In this document: positions 24,042-31,172 of the stretch, in pieces
Layout: each line of letters starts with the position of its first letter
How positions within the stretch are numbered: the first letter of the stretch is position 1
Assembly (NCBI GenBank): GCA_934590165.1
Contig: CAKTOO010000007.1
Coordinates: 1-64,000, forward strand
DNA: 64,000 nucleotides
From: an uncultured Dysosmobacter sp.
GTDB lineage: Bacteria > Bacillota > Clostridia > Oscillospirales > Oscillospiraceae
Direction: 5' to 3'
Made by a program: the position numbers and the translations under genes
Notes under the pieces: model-generated
Database searches by the model: none
What the model saw: the letters and a program-made list of their open reading frames with translations, nothing else
Told to the model about the DNA's origin: nothing

Positions 24042-24109
24042 CCCGGTGCCGCCAGCGGCACCGGGAAGCTGAAAAAAGTCTGGCGTGCTGTGCACGCCAG
24101 ACTTTTTTT
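24042..24109. terminator. Tandem hairpins, bidirectional terminator
   Basis: First hairpin CCCGGTGCCGCC/GCGGCACCGGG at 24042-24065. The second is AAAAAAGTCTGGCGTG with CACGCCAGACTTTTTT at 24073-24109. The second can stop both the transporter transcript and the convergent minus-strand regulator transcript. Confidence 0.85.
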
Positions 24110-24118
24110 GTGATTTGG

Positions 24119-25321
24119 TTATGTGCTGGGTTCCAGGGGCTGTACGGAATAGTGCAGCTGCGCGGGGGAGTGGGGATACTGGCGGCAGAAAGCCTTGATG
24201 ATCCGCTCACAGACCTTGCAGCTGTTTTCATAATTGGCCTGGGGCAGCAGCAAAATGTACTGGGACATGCTGCACCGGGTGGCCACATCACCCCGGCGGA
24301 GACCGACGCGGATCAGCTCCTGAAGGTTTTCCATACAGCGCTCCAGGCTGCGCTTGGACAGTTCCGCCCCCTGTTCGTCCGTGACGGACAAAAGACAGAT
24401 ATGGACCGCATCGCCGCTGCGGGCGATGGCACGGGCCTCCGCGTGGTAAATGATCTTGAAAAAATCGTATTCACAAAACAGCGCGCCGCCGCAGCCATCC
24501 GGCTCCCGCAACTGTTCCCGGACGGTGCTGATAGATACGGCCCGGTCATTGACGATACGGACAGCTTCCCGGTACAGGGCCCGGGACTCGTCGGACGGCA
24601 TGATGCCGAAGTTATCAAATAACAGCTGGCTCATGGAGTCGTATACCGTGATGACGGAGCGCTGCTCGCCCTGGTCCAGCAGGTCCCGCATCAGGTGCTG
24701 ATAGAGAAGCTCGTTGTAAGGCTCCACTTCCACGGCTTTCCGGCACAGGGCCACGGCCTCCTCCAGGCGGCGGTCTTCCTCCAGCAGGGGCAGCACTTCC
24801 AGCAGGGCCTGAATGTACAAATTGTGGAAATAGGCGGCAATGGGGACTACCCAGGGCTCTGACGAGAGCTTTTGCAGAAAATCGCCCTGATACAGGTTCA
24901 AAGCTTTCAGATAAGAGGCCAGACTCGTATCCCGGTCGGGAGCGGCGGCTCCGGCGCGGCAAAGCGCCTCAAAATCATCCACATCGAAGGAAAACGGCAC
25001 ATCGGTGTTCCAGGCATAGCTGCCTTCCCGGCGGATGATCAGCGTATGCCCGGCGGTGCCGTCCAGCTGGTTCAAGGAGGCACGGACCCGGTGGAACATG
25101 GTCTTCAGCGCGTTGAGCGGGTTGGCGCTGCTTTCGTCATCGCTCCAAAGGAGACCTACCAACTCTTCCTGCGTGATGGAACGGCTGCGGCAATAGATCA
25201 TGTATGCCAGCAGCAGCCACACCTTTTTGGAGCGGTTGTCATTGTCGTTGATCTCCTGATCTCCTTTACGGATGGAAAAGTTGCCGAACATCCGTACTTG
25301 GAAAATGCTGTCCTCCATCAT
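24119..25321 (-). CDS. BTAD-type transcriptional regulator with degenerate GGDEF-like C terminus
   Basis: 400 residues. Residues 1-100 form an OmpR-like winged helix (VRMFGNFSIRKGDQEIND, KKVWLLLAYMIYCRSRSITQEELVGLLW, SANPLNALKTMFHRVR), and residues 110-265 a bacterial transcriptional activator domain of TPR-like helices (SYLKALNLYQGDFLQKL, CRKAVEVEPYNELLYQHLM). Residues 280-400 resemble a degenerate GGDEF domain: LRRGDVATRCSMSQYILLLP sits where R(Y/F)GGDEF would be, and the GGDEF residues are absent, so no cyclase activity is expected. The target is unknown; the divergent transglutaminase lipoprotein gene is a natural candidate. Confidence 0.82.
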   Translation of the reverse strand: MMEDSIFQVRMFGNFSIRKGDQEINDNDNRSKKVWLLLAYMIYCRSRSITQEELVGLLWSDDESSANPLNALKTMFHRVRASLNQLDGTAGHTLIIRREGSYAWNTDVPFSFDVDDFEALCRAGAAAPDRDTSLASYLKALNLYQGDFLQKLSSEPWVVPIAAYFHNLYIQALLEVLPLLEEDRRLEEAVALCRKAVEVEPYNELLYQHLMRDLLDQGEQRSVITVYDSMSQLLFDNFGIMPSDESRALYREAVRIVNDRAVSISTVREQLREPDGCGGALFCEYDFFKIIYHAEARAIARSGDAVHICLLSVTDEQGAELSKRSLERCMENLQELIRVGLRRGDVATRCSMSQYILLLPQANYENSCKVCERIIKAFCRQYPHSPAQLHYSVQPLEPST

Positions 25322-25384
25322 GACCTCACACCACCTTTTTCGGAGCGGATAAACTTAAGGTAACCCAGATTGACATATATAGGT

Positions 25385-25413
25385 AGCATAGCACACGCGG
25401 CGTGGCAGTGCAA
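25385..25413 (-). promoter_or_regulatory. Promoter of the BTAD regulator gene
   Basis: On the minus strand TTGCAC (25413-25408) and TATGCT (25390-25385) with a 17-bp spacer and an extended TG. It points away from the transglutaminase gene. Confidence 0.5.
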
Positions 25414-25466
25414 TGCAAAAACCAAAAAAGTTACAGCAAATTTTAAATATTGAAAAAAATTTAAAA

Positions 25467-25502
25467 ACAGTACTTCCCATTTTGGGGAAGTACTGTTATA
25501 CT
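25467..25502 (+). promoter_or_regulatory. Palindromic operator overlapping a promoter
   Basis: A perfect 12-bp inverted repeat ACAGTACTTCCC / GGGAAGTACTGT (25467-25478 and 25485-25496, spacer ATTTTG) abuts the -10 TATACT at 25497-25502 and covers the -35 position of the lipoprotein gene. It can be an operator or a hairpin in RNA; no T run follows, so a terminator is unlikely. Confidence 0.6.
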
Positions 25503-25558
25503 GATATCGACTTTCAAAAGAGGTTGCAAACTGCTGTTTTAGAAGGGAAGGGGCCGTT

Positions 25559-26539
25559 TTGAAGGCTGTTTTTCGCCATATTTTGCCGTTGGGGCTGGCA
25601 CTGTGCCTCCTGAGCGGCTGCGGAAGCACCGCCGGGGAAACAGAGACGGAGGCTGCGTTTGTGGATGAGGCGCCGCTTGGCGTGGCGTCTTTGGAAGAGG
25701 AGGCCGTTGCCCTGGCGGAGGGGCCGGCGGCGCTGGACACTGTGCTGCAGCCGGAGGCCTCCGGCGTGCTGACAAAGGAAAATGAAAAGGCTGTCATTGA
25801 CTACTCCAACACGGAGGATGGGTATGTGATGGTCTGCTATACCGCGGAGACAAATAAGCGTCTGAAAGCCCAGGTGAAGGGGCCTGCCACGACTTATACC
25901 TATAACCTGATAAAGGGAGAGTGGGATACCTTCCCCCTGTCTGACGGCGATGGCAGCTATCAGGTGGTGGTATATGAAAACATCTCCGGCACCAAGTACG
26001 CCACGGTTCTGTCCGTTCGCATCGATGTGGCGCTGGAGAATGGGTTCGCTCCGTTTCTGCGGCCCAACCAGTATGTGGATTACGGGGTGGCACCCAATAC
26101 GGTAGCCAAGGCCCGGGAACTGACGGAGGGCAAAATGGAGCCGCTGGAAAAGGTCCAGGCGGTGTATGACTTTGTGGTGAAGAACATCACCTATGACCAT
26201 GAGCTGGCGGCCACCGTCCAAAGCGGCTATCTGCCGGTGCTGGACACGGTGCTGGCCAAAAAGAGCGGCATTTGCTTTGACTATGCGTCCCTGATGACCG
26301 GGATGCTCCGCAGCCAGGGAATTCCCTGCAAACTGGTGGTGGGCTACGCCGGGACGGCGTACCACGCCTGGATCAGTGTCTGGTCCGAGGAGACCGGTTG
26401 GGTGGACGGCGCCATTTACTTTGACGGTGTTTCCTGGCAGCGGATGGACCCCACCTTTGCCTCCAGCGGGCAGCAGAGCGCGGCCATTATGAAGTATATT
26501 GGGGACGGCAGCAATTATACGGCGAAGTATTTGTACTGA
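25559..26539 (+). CDS. Transglutaminase-like lipoprotein
   Basis: 326 residues. The signal peptide ends in the lipobox LSGC, so the mature protein is anchored outside the membrane. The C-terminal part is a transglutaminase-like cysteine protease fold with the catalytic triad Cys239 (SGICFDYASLMTGMLRSQGIP begins here), His269 (YHAWISVW) and Asp297 (DPTFA). Such domains can act on peptides or cell wall proteins; the substrate is unknown. The start is TTG 25559, preceded by GAAGGGAAGGGG. It is divergent from the BTAD regulator and 49 bp upstream of the pilus-like operon. Confidence 0.85.
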   Translation: MKAVFRHILPLGLALCLLSGCGSTAGETETEAAFVDEAPLGVASLEEEAVALAEGPAALDTVLQPEASGVLTKENEKAVIDYSNTEDGYVMVCYTAETNKRLKAQVKGPATTYTYNLIKGEWDTFPLSDGDGSYQVVVYENISGTKYATVLSVRIDVALENGFAPFLRPNQYVDYGVAPNTVAKARELTEGKMEPLEKVQAVYDFVVKNITYDHELAATVQSGYLPVLDTVLAKKSGICFDYASLMTGMLRSQGIPCKLVVGYAGTAYHAWISVWSEETGWVDGAIYFDGVSWQRMDPTFASSGQQSAAIMKYIGDGSNYTAKYLY

Positions 26540-26588
26540 AAGGACACGGAACGAGCCGGGCGGGCCCGGTTTTCCACGGAGCATACAG

Positions 26589-27635
26589 ATGAGACAGAAG
26601 AAATGGAACAGTGAACAGATCTCCGCACTGTGCATGGAGCTTTCCCTGCTGGTCCATGCCGGGGTCGGCGTGGGCGACGGCCTTGCCCTGCTGGCGGAGG
26701 AGACGGACTGTCCGGAAGACCGGCGGCTCCTGACGGAGATGGCCGGCCATGTGGACGGCGGCGGTTCCCTGGCGGCGGCGCTGCGGTCCGCCGGCCGGTT
26801 CCCGGCCCATGTGGCGGATCTGGCGGAGGTGGGGGAGCGCTCCGGACGGATGGAGGAATCGTTGGGCGCTCTGGCGGATTATTACGATGAGCGCTGCCGG
26901 ATGGAGCGGCGCCTGCGGAGCGCATTGCTGTATCCCGCGGTGATCCTGCTTTTGATGCTGGTGGTCATGGTGGTGCTGCTGACGAAGGTGCTGCCGGTGT
27001 TTAACGATGTCTATGCCTCTCTGGGCGGACGGCTCACCGGCGTGGCCGGCGGCCTCTTGGCACTGGGACAGGCGCTGGACGCGGCTTTGCCCTGGTTGTG
27101 CGGCCTGCTGGTGCTGGCGGCGTCCGGAGCAGCGGTGGCAGCCGCCAGTCCCCACCTGCGGGAAACTCTTTTGGCGCTGTGGCGGCGCATCTGGGGTGAC
27201 CGGGGTCTTGCCCGGCAGTTCCAGACGGCCCACTTTGCCCAGGCGCTGGCCATGGGGCTTCGCAGCGGGATGCCGCTGGAGGAGGCCCTCTCGCTGGCGG
27301 GAGGGATGCAGGAAAACACGCCTGCGGCCGCCGCCCGCTGTGATGACTGTCTGGCCCGGCTGGAGCGGGGCGAGGAACTGGCAGGCGCCTTGAGCGGCTC
27401 CGGCGTCATGCCTGCGGCCGCCTGCCGGATGCTGGCCCTGGGCCAGCGCAGCGGTGCCGGGGACACCACCATGGAAGAAGTGGCCCGGCGGCTGGAGCAG
27501 GAGAGCGCGGAGGCGCTGGAGTCCAGAGTTAGCCAGGTGGAGCCGGCTTTGGTGCTGGCGGCCTCCTTGCTGGTGGGTGTGATCTTGCTCGCGGTGATGC
27601 TGCCGCTGCTGCGGGTCATGACGGCCATCGGGTAA
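26589..27635 (+). CDS. GspF/PilC-like inner membrane platform protein
   Basis: 348 residues with two copies of the T2SSF domain. Each has a helical bundle (ELSLLVHAGVGVGDGLALLAEETD and FAQALAMGLRSGMPLEEALSLAG) followed by membrane helices, ending with LVGVILLAVMLPLLRVMTAIG. Such proteins form the membrane platform of type IV pili and type II secretion systems and contact the motor ATPase. ATG 26589 has GGAG 7 nt upstream; the frame is open further up but overlaps the previous gene. First gene of a tight six-gene operon ending in pilT. Confidence 0.88.
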   Translation: MRQKKWNSEQISALCMELSLLVHAGVGVGDGLALLAEETDCPEDRRLLTEMAGHVDGGGSLAAALRSAGRFPAHVADLAEVGERSGRMEESLGALADYYDERCRMERRLRSALLYPAVILLLMLVVMVVLLTKVLPVFNDVYASLGGRLTGVAGGLLALGQALDAALPWLCGLLVLAASGAAVAAASPHLRETLLALWRRIWGDRGLARQFQTAHFAQALAMGLRSGMPLEEALSLAGGMQENTPAAAARCDDCLARLERGEELAGALSGSGVMPAAACRMLALGQRSGAGDTTMEEVARRLEQESAEALESRVSQVEPALVLAASLLVGVILLAVMLPLLRVMTAIG

Positions 27636-27638
27636 GCG

Positions 27639-27959
27639 ATGAAAAAGCGGTGGTGGACAGCGGCCCTACGGGGCCTGCTGCTGCCGGCGGCGGCTTTGGC
27701 AGCCCTGCTGGTGTTTTTGACGGTGCTGGCCCGGTTGGAGCACAGCACGGAATCAGCGGATCAGAGCCGCCTGGAGGACACGGTCCGCCGGGCGGCAGCG
27801 GCATGTTACGCCATTGAGGGCATTTACCCGCCGGATGTGGCCTACCTGGAGGAGCATTACGGTATCCGCATCGATTGGGCCCGATACACCGTGGATTACC
27901 AGGTGTTTGCCTCCAACCTGATGCCGGATATCACGGTTTTGCGAAACGGAGCGGAATGA
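27639..27959 (+). CDS. Pilin-like protein of the pilus operon
   Basis: 106 residues: a short basic start MKKRWW, one N-terminal hydrophobic helix (residues 10-31) and a small soluble domain ending in a proline-containing loop (IYPPDVAYLEEHYGIRIDWARYTVDYQVF). The layout is that of a pilin or pseudopilin, although no clear prepilin peptidase site (Gly followed by Phe and Glu at +5) is seen. It starts 3 bp after the gspF-like gene. Confidence 0.6.
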   Translation: MKKRWWTAALRGLLLPAAALAALLVFLTVLARLEHSTESADQSRLEDTVRRAAAACYAIEGIYPPDVAYLEEHYGIRIDWARYTVDYQVFASNLMPDITVLRNGAE

Positions 27960-28438
27960 AACAGCCTATGAAAAAACCCCATATGGAGGGCCTTTTGGCA
28001 CTGGCGCTGTTTGGCGTGTTTACCGCCTGCATCCTGTCTGTGCTGCTGACGGGAGCCAGTGCTTACCGGCGCCTGGCGGAGCGGGATGACGCGGCCTATG
28101 ACCGGCGGACCGCTTTGCAGTATGCCGCCGCCAAGGTGCGGCAGGCGGAGAACGTTACCGTGGAACGCTTTGGAGACGCGGATGCCCTGGTTTTGGCGGA
28201 GCAGTTCGGCGGTGAGCGGTATGAGACCCGCGTTTACTGCTGCGGCGGCTACCTGCGGGAGCTGTTCGCCCAGAACGGCGCGGAGCTGGAGCCGGAGGAC
28301 GGAGAACAGGTCCTGAAGGCGGAGGCGCTCCGGGCAAGCATGGAGGAAGACGGACTTCTGCGCATGGAGGTCCTGACCGGTGGCCGCTGGGAGACGGTGG
28401 TGCTGTGTCTGCGGAGCGGAGAGGAGCGGGGCGCATGA
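27956..28438 (+). CDS. Pilus-operon protein, possibly DUF4860-like
   Basis: 160 residues with one N-terminal membrane helix (about 13-38, LLALALFGVFTACILSVLL) and a soluble domain. ERDDAAYDRRTALQYAAAKVRQAENV follows the helix, as in DUF4860-like proteins of clostridial secretion clusters; I am not certain of the family. The start overlaps the previous stop by four bases, and its own stop overlaps the next start in the same way. Confidence 0.55.
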   Translation: MKQPMKKPHMEGLLALALFGVFTACILSVLLTGASAYRRLAERDDAAYDRRTALQYAAAKVRQAENVTVERFGDADALVLAEQFGGERYETRVYCCGGYLRELFAQNGAELEPEDGEQVLKAEALRASMEEDGLLRMEVLTGGRWETVVLCLRSGEERGA

Positions 28439-28860
28439 AAAGCAGGGCGCCGCTGGTGATGATGGAGCAGCTGGTCATGGTGCTGGTCTTCGCCCTGGCC
28501 GCTGCCGTCTGCGTCCGGATCTTTGCTCTTTCGGACCGCCTTTCGCTGGAAAACGAGACCCGGGATCGGGCCGTGACCGCCGTGCAGAATGCGGCGGAGA
28601 CCCTGAAGGCCTGCCAGGGGGATTACGGGGCGGCGTCCAATCTCCTGGGCGGGACCTGGGATGGAACCACCTGGAGCATCTCCTATGACAGCGGCTGGTC
28701 GCCGCTGGCGGAAGCTGCGAAAGGTACCTTTCGGGTATTGGCGGTCCCGACGGACAGCGGACAAGAACTGCTGGGCACCGCGGAGGTGACCGCGTCTACC
28801 TGGCAGGGGAGCGAAATTTACAGCCTTTCAGTGGCCTGGCAGGAGGATGCCCATGGATAA
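28435..28860 (+). CDS. Pilin-like protein
   Basis: 141 residues. The N terminus PLVMMEQLVMVLVFALAAAV resembles a pilin helix with Glu at a position like pilin Glu5, preceded by a short basic leader MKSRA. The rest is a soluble domain with VTAVQNAAETLKACQGDY and repeated Trp/Gly residues. A canonical Gly-Phe processing site is lacking. ATGA overlap with the upstream gene. Probably a minor pilin. Confidence 0.6.
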   Translation: MKSRAPLVMMEQLVMVLVFALAAAVCVRIFALSDRLSLENETRDRAVTAVQNAAETLKACQGDYGAASNLLGGTWDGTTWSISYDSGWSPLAEAAKGTFRVLAVPTDSGQELLGTAEVTASTWQGSEIYSLSVAWQEDAHG

Positions 28861-29263
28861 ACGGGAGTCATTTGCCCCACCGGCAGTGGGCGGCAGCTGC
28901 CTGCTGGTGATCTTCGCGGTGCTGTGCCTGACGGTGTTTGCCCTTCTGAGCCTGAGTACTGTGCAGGCGGACGGCCGTCTGGCGGACGCATCCGTAGAGG
29001 CGGTGAGCGCCTATTACCGGGCGGACTGCCAGGCGGAGGCCGTTTTAGCCCGGCTGCGGAGCGGCCAGACGCCCCAGGGCGTCACCGCCGACGGCGATAC
29101 CTACACGTATACCTGTCCCATCTCCGACACCCAAAGCCTGGAGGTCCGGGTCCGTTTGGAAGGGGACAGCTGGACGGTCCTGCGGTGGCAGGCCGTATCC
29201 ATCACCCAGTGGGAAGCGCAAGAAGGCCTGGACCTGTGGTCCGGAGCGATGAATGGAACATAG
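28853..29263 (+). CDS. Pilin-like membrane-anchored protein
   Basis: 136 residues with one membrane helix (residues 14-35) and a soluble domain rich in Thr and Asp (DGDTYTYTCPISDTQSLEVRVRLEGD). ATG 28853 has AGGAGG 6 nt upstream; an ATG at 28847 directly abuts that site. It overlaps the previous gene by 8 nt. Likely another minor pilin-like component; I recognise no named family. Confidence 0.55.
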   Translation: MDKRESFAPPAVGGSCLLVIFAVLCLTVFALLSLSTVQADGRLADASVEAVSAYYRADCQAEAVLARLRSGQTPQGVTADGDTYTYTCPISDTQSLEVRVRLEGDSWTVLRWQAVSITQWEAQEGLDLWSGAMNGT

Positions 29264-29273
29264 GAGGAACCCC

Positions 29274-30332
29274 ATGAGAGAGTTACTGGACTATTTGGAG
29301 CAGGCGGTGGCGGAGCAGGCCTCCGACCTGTTTATCGTGGCCGGCGGGCCGGTCTGCGAAAAAGTAGAAGGGCACCTGCGGCCCATCAGTGGGGAAAAGG
29401 TGTTTCCCGCGGAGACGGAGCGCCTCATCATGGGGCTGTATGATATGGCGGACCGATCCATGGATGCCTACCGGGCCACCGGAGACGATGATTTTTCCTT
29501 TGCGGTGCCGGGCCTGGCCCGGTTCCGGGTGAACGCTTACCGCCAGCGGGGGTCTCTGGCGGCGGTGGTGCGGCTGGTGGCCTTTGACATCCCGGACTAC
29601 CGGGCGCTGCGCATCCCTGAGCAGGTCATGGACCTGGCGGATCTGGCCCACGGCATGGTGCTGGTCACCGGTACCGCCGGCAGCGGCAAATCCACCACCC
29701 AGGCCTGCATTATCGACCGCATCAACCGTACCCGGGAGGCTCATATCATCACGCTGGAAGACCCCATCGAGTACCTGCACCGGGACCGGCGGAGCATCGT
29801 CAGCCAGCGGGAGATCGCCATTGACACCACGGATTACCTCTCCGCCCTGCGGGCCTGCCTGCGGCAGGCACCGGATGTGATCCTGCTGGGGGAGATGCGG
29901 GACCACGAGACCATCCGCACCGCTATGACGGCGGCAGAGACGGGACATCTGCTCATCGCCACGCTCCACACCAACGGCGCGGTGAATACCATCGACCGCA
30001 TCATTGATGCCTTCCCCAGCACCCAGCAGTCCCAGATTCGGGTACAGCTGAGCATGGTGCTGCGCACGGTGGTGTCCCAGCGGCTGCTGCCGGATGTGGA
30101 CGGAGAACTGGTGCCCGCCTATGAGATCATGCACATGAACGCCGCCATCCGCAGCATGATCCGGGACTGCAAAAGCCACCAAATCGACAATGTCATCGCC
30201 GCCGGAGGCGGAGAGGGTATGAAGGCTATGGATCAGTCCATCCTGGAGCTGTATCAGGCGGGGACCATCACCCGGGAGACAGCTCTGGATTACGCGGACC
30301 ATCCGGAGCAGATGCTGCGGCGGATGGGTTGA
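29274..30332 (+). CDS. pilT: PilT-family ATPase
   Basis: 352 residues of the PilT type of secretion ATPases, which in type IV pili drive retraction. Walker A is GTAGSGKST near residue 135. ITLEDPIEYLHRDRRSIVSQREI, the aspartate box and AETGHLLIATLHTNGAVNTIDRIIDAFP are characteristic PilT motifs. AGGAGG precedes ATG 29274. It is the only motor ATPase in the operon; an extension ATPase (PilB/GspE) and prepilin peptidase are not in the window. A strong terminator follows. Confidence 0.92.
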   Translation: MRELLDYLEQAVAEQASDLFIVAGGPVCEKVEGHLRPISGEKVFPAETERLIMGLYDMADRSMDAYRATGDDDFSFAVPGLARFRVNAYRQRGSLAAVVRLVAFDIPDYRALRIPEQVMDLADLAHGMVLVTGTAGSGKSTTQACIIDRINRTREAHIITLEDPIEYLHRDRRSIVSQREIAIDTTDYLSALRACLRQAPDVILLGEMRDHETIRTAMTAAETGHLLIATLHTNGAVNTIDRIIDAFPSTQQSQIRVQLSMVLRTVVSQRLLPDVDGELVPAYEIMHMNAAIRSMIRDCKSHQIDNVIAAGGGEGMKAMDQSILELYQAGTITRETALDYADHPEQMLRRMG

Positions 30333-30344
30333 GAAAACACGGTT

Positions 30345-30384
30345 AAAAAAGTTCCCACAGGGCCGCCCCTGTGGGAACTTTTTT
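30345..30384 (+). terminator. Terminator of the pilus operon
   Basis: AAAAAAGTTCCCACAGGG pairs with CCCTGTGGGAACTTTTTT around GCCGC. Confidence 0.93.
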
Positions 30385-30497
30385 AAAATTTACAAATACT
30401 GGCTATGCGCACAAAAAACGGGCCCTATTTTTGGACAATATTTTCTTGAAGTTTGAATGAAAAAACTGAAAATGTAACCGCTCGTGTAACCGGCTCA

Positions 30498-30506
30498 TGA
30501 TATACT
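30498..30506 (+). promoter_or_regulatory. Extended -10 promoter
   Basis: TGATATACT is an extended -10 with no clear -35. It would place the transcript start about 26 nt before the GTG of the next gene. Confidence 0.45.
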
Positions 30507-30538
30507 GCCAGTGTAATCAAGAAGGGAGGTGGACACTG

Positions 30539-30982
30539 GTGCAAGGCAGGGCCTGGGGCAATGAGTTCCGGACAACGACTGTCTGCGTGGACGAATACGA
30601 CGGGCAGGTGCCGAAGGGACGGCTGTATAATCCCTATTGGGGCGTCACGGCGTTTAATAGCTTGATGGAGTTTTTGCTGAAAATGGAAGAACTGCTGGAC
30701 AGCATGAATTTCCCGCAGTCCTTTACAGAACCCCGCAGCTTTTCACAGCCGCAGGAGAACCTGACGCACGCGCCGCCTAAGGGCGAGGTGCAAAGCGGAA
30801 AACGCGGTACCTTCGCGGTCCGGGTGCATTTCCGCCAAAATGCCAGCTGGCAGGGGTCCGTTTCCTGGCTGGAAGGAGGCCGGGAAGAGCGGTTTCGCAG
30901 TGTGCTGGAGCTGGCGTTTTTACTGAACAGCGCGTTGAGCGGTGAGGAGCCCTCCGAAAAAGCGAAGCGGACGTCCGCTTAG
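30539..30982 (+). CDS. Conserved clostridial protein of unknown function
   Basis: 147 residues, no signal peptide or membrane helix. It has two blocks: an N-terminal RLYNPYWGVTAFNSLMEFLLKMEELLDSMNFPQSF and a C-terminal FAVRVHFRQNASWQGSVSWLEGG followed by RFRSVLELAFLLNSAL. I recall similar proteins in many Clostridia, often with pilus or surface genes, but no function is known to me. GTG 30539 follows GAAGGGAGG by about 8 nt; an in-frame start at 30497 lies upstream of the promoter -10. It sits between pilT and the c-di-GMP switch. Confidence 0.7.
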   Translation: MQGRAWGNEFRTTTVCVDEYDGQVPKGRLYNPYWGVTAFNSLMEFLLKMEELLDSMNFPQSFTEPRSFSQPQENLTHAPPKGEVQSGKRGTFAVRVHFRQNASWQGSVSWLEGGREERFRSVLELAFLLNSALSGEEPSEKAKRTSA

Positions 30983-31049
30983 ACGTTGTGCACAGCATGA
31001 CGGAATGAGGATCGTATACCCTGCACGGCGGAGCCGTGCGTAGCAGAGA

Positions 31050-31135
31050 TGACTGAAACGGCAAACCGGCGGGAAACCCCGGGACGCAAAGCCAGGGAGC
31101 TAAAGCGGCAACGCCAGGTCAGCCCGGCTGCCAGG
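31050..31135 (+). ncRNA. Cyclic-di-GMP-I riboswitch (GEMM)
   Basis: The class core is clear: ACGGCAAACC, then GGGACGCAAAGCC at 31081-31093, GGGAGCTAAAGCGGCAACGCC at about 31095-31115 and the closing hairpin GGTCAGCC/GGCTGCC. It sits 38 nt upstream of the surface protein start codon. A separate hairpin GCACGGC/GCCGTGC at 31023-31039 precedes it. No T-rich terminator lies between the aptamer and the ATG, so control may be at translation, or by a fold I cannot see. It ties the surface protein to the motile/sessile signal c-di-GMP. Confidence 0.9.
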
Positions 31136-31172
31136 TATTTCGTCTCAAATTCAGAAAGGAGAGAACGAAAAC

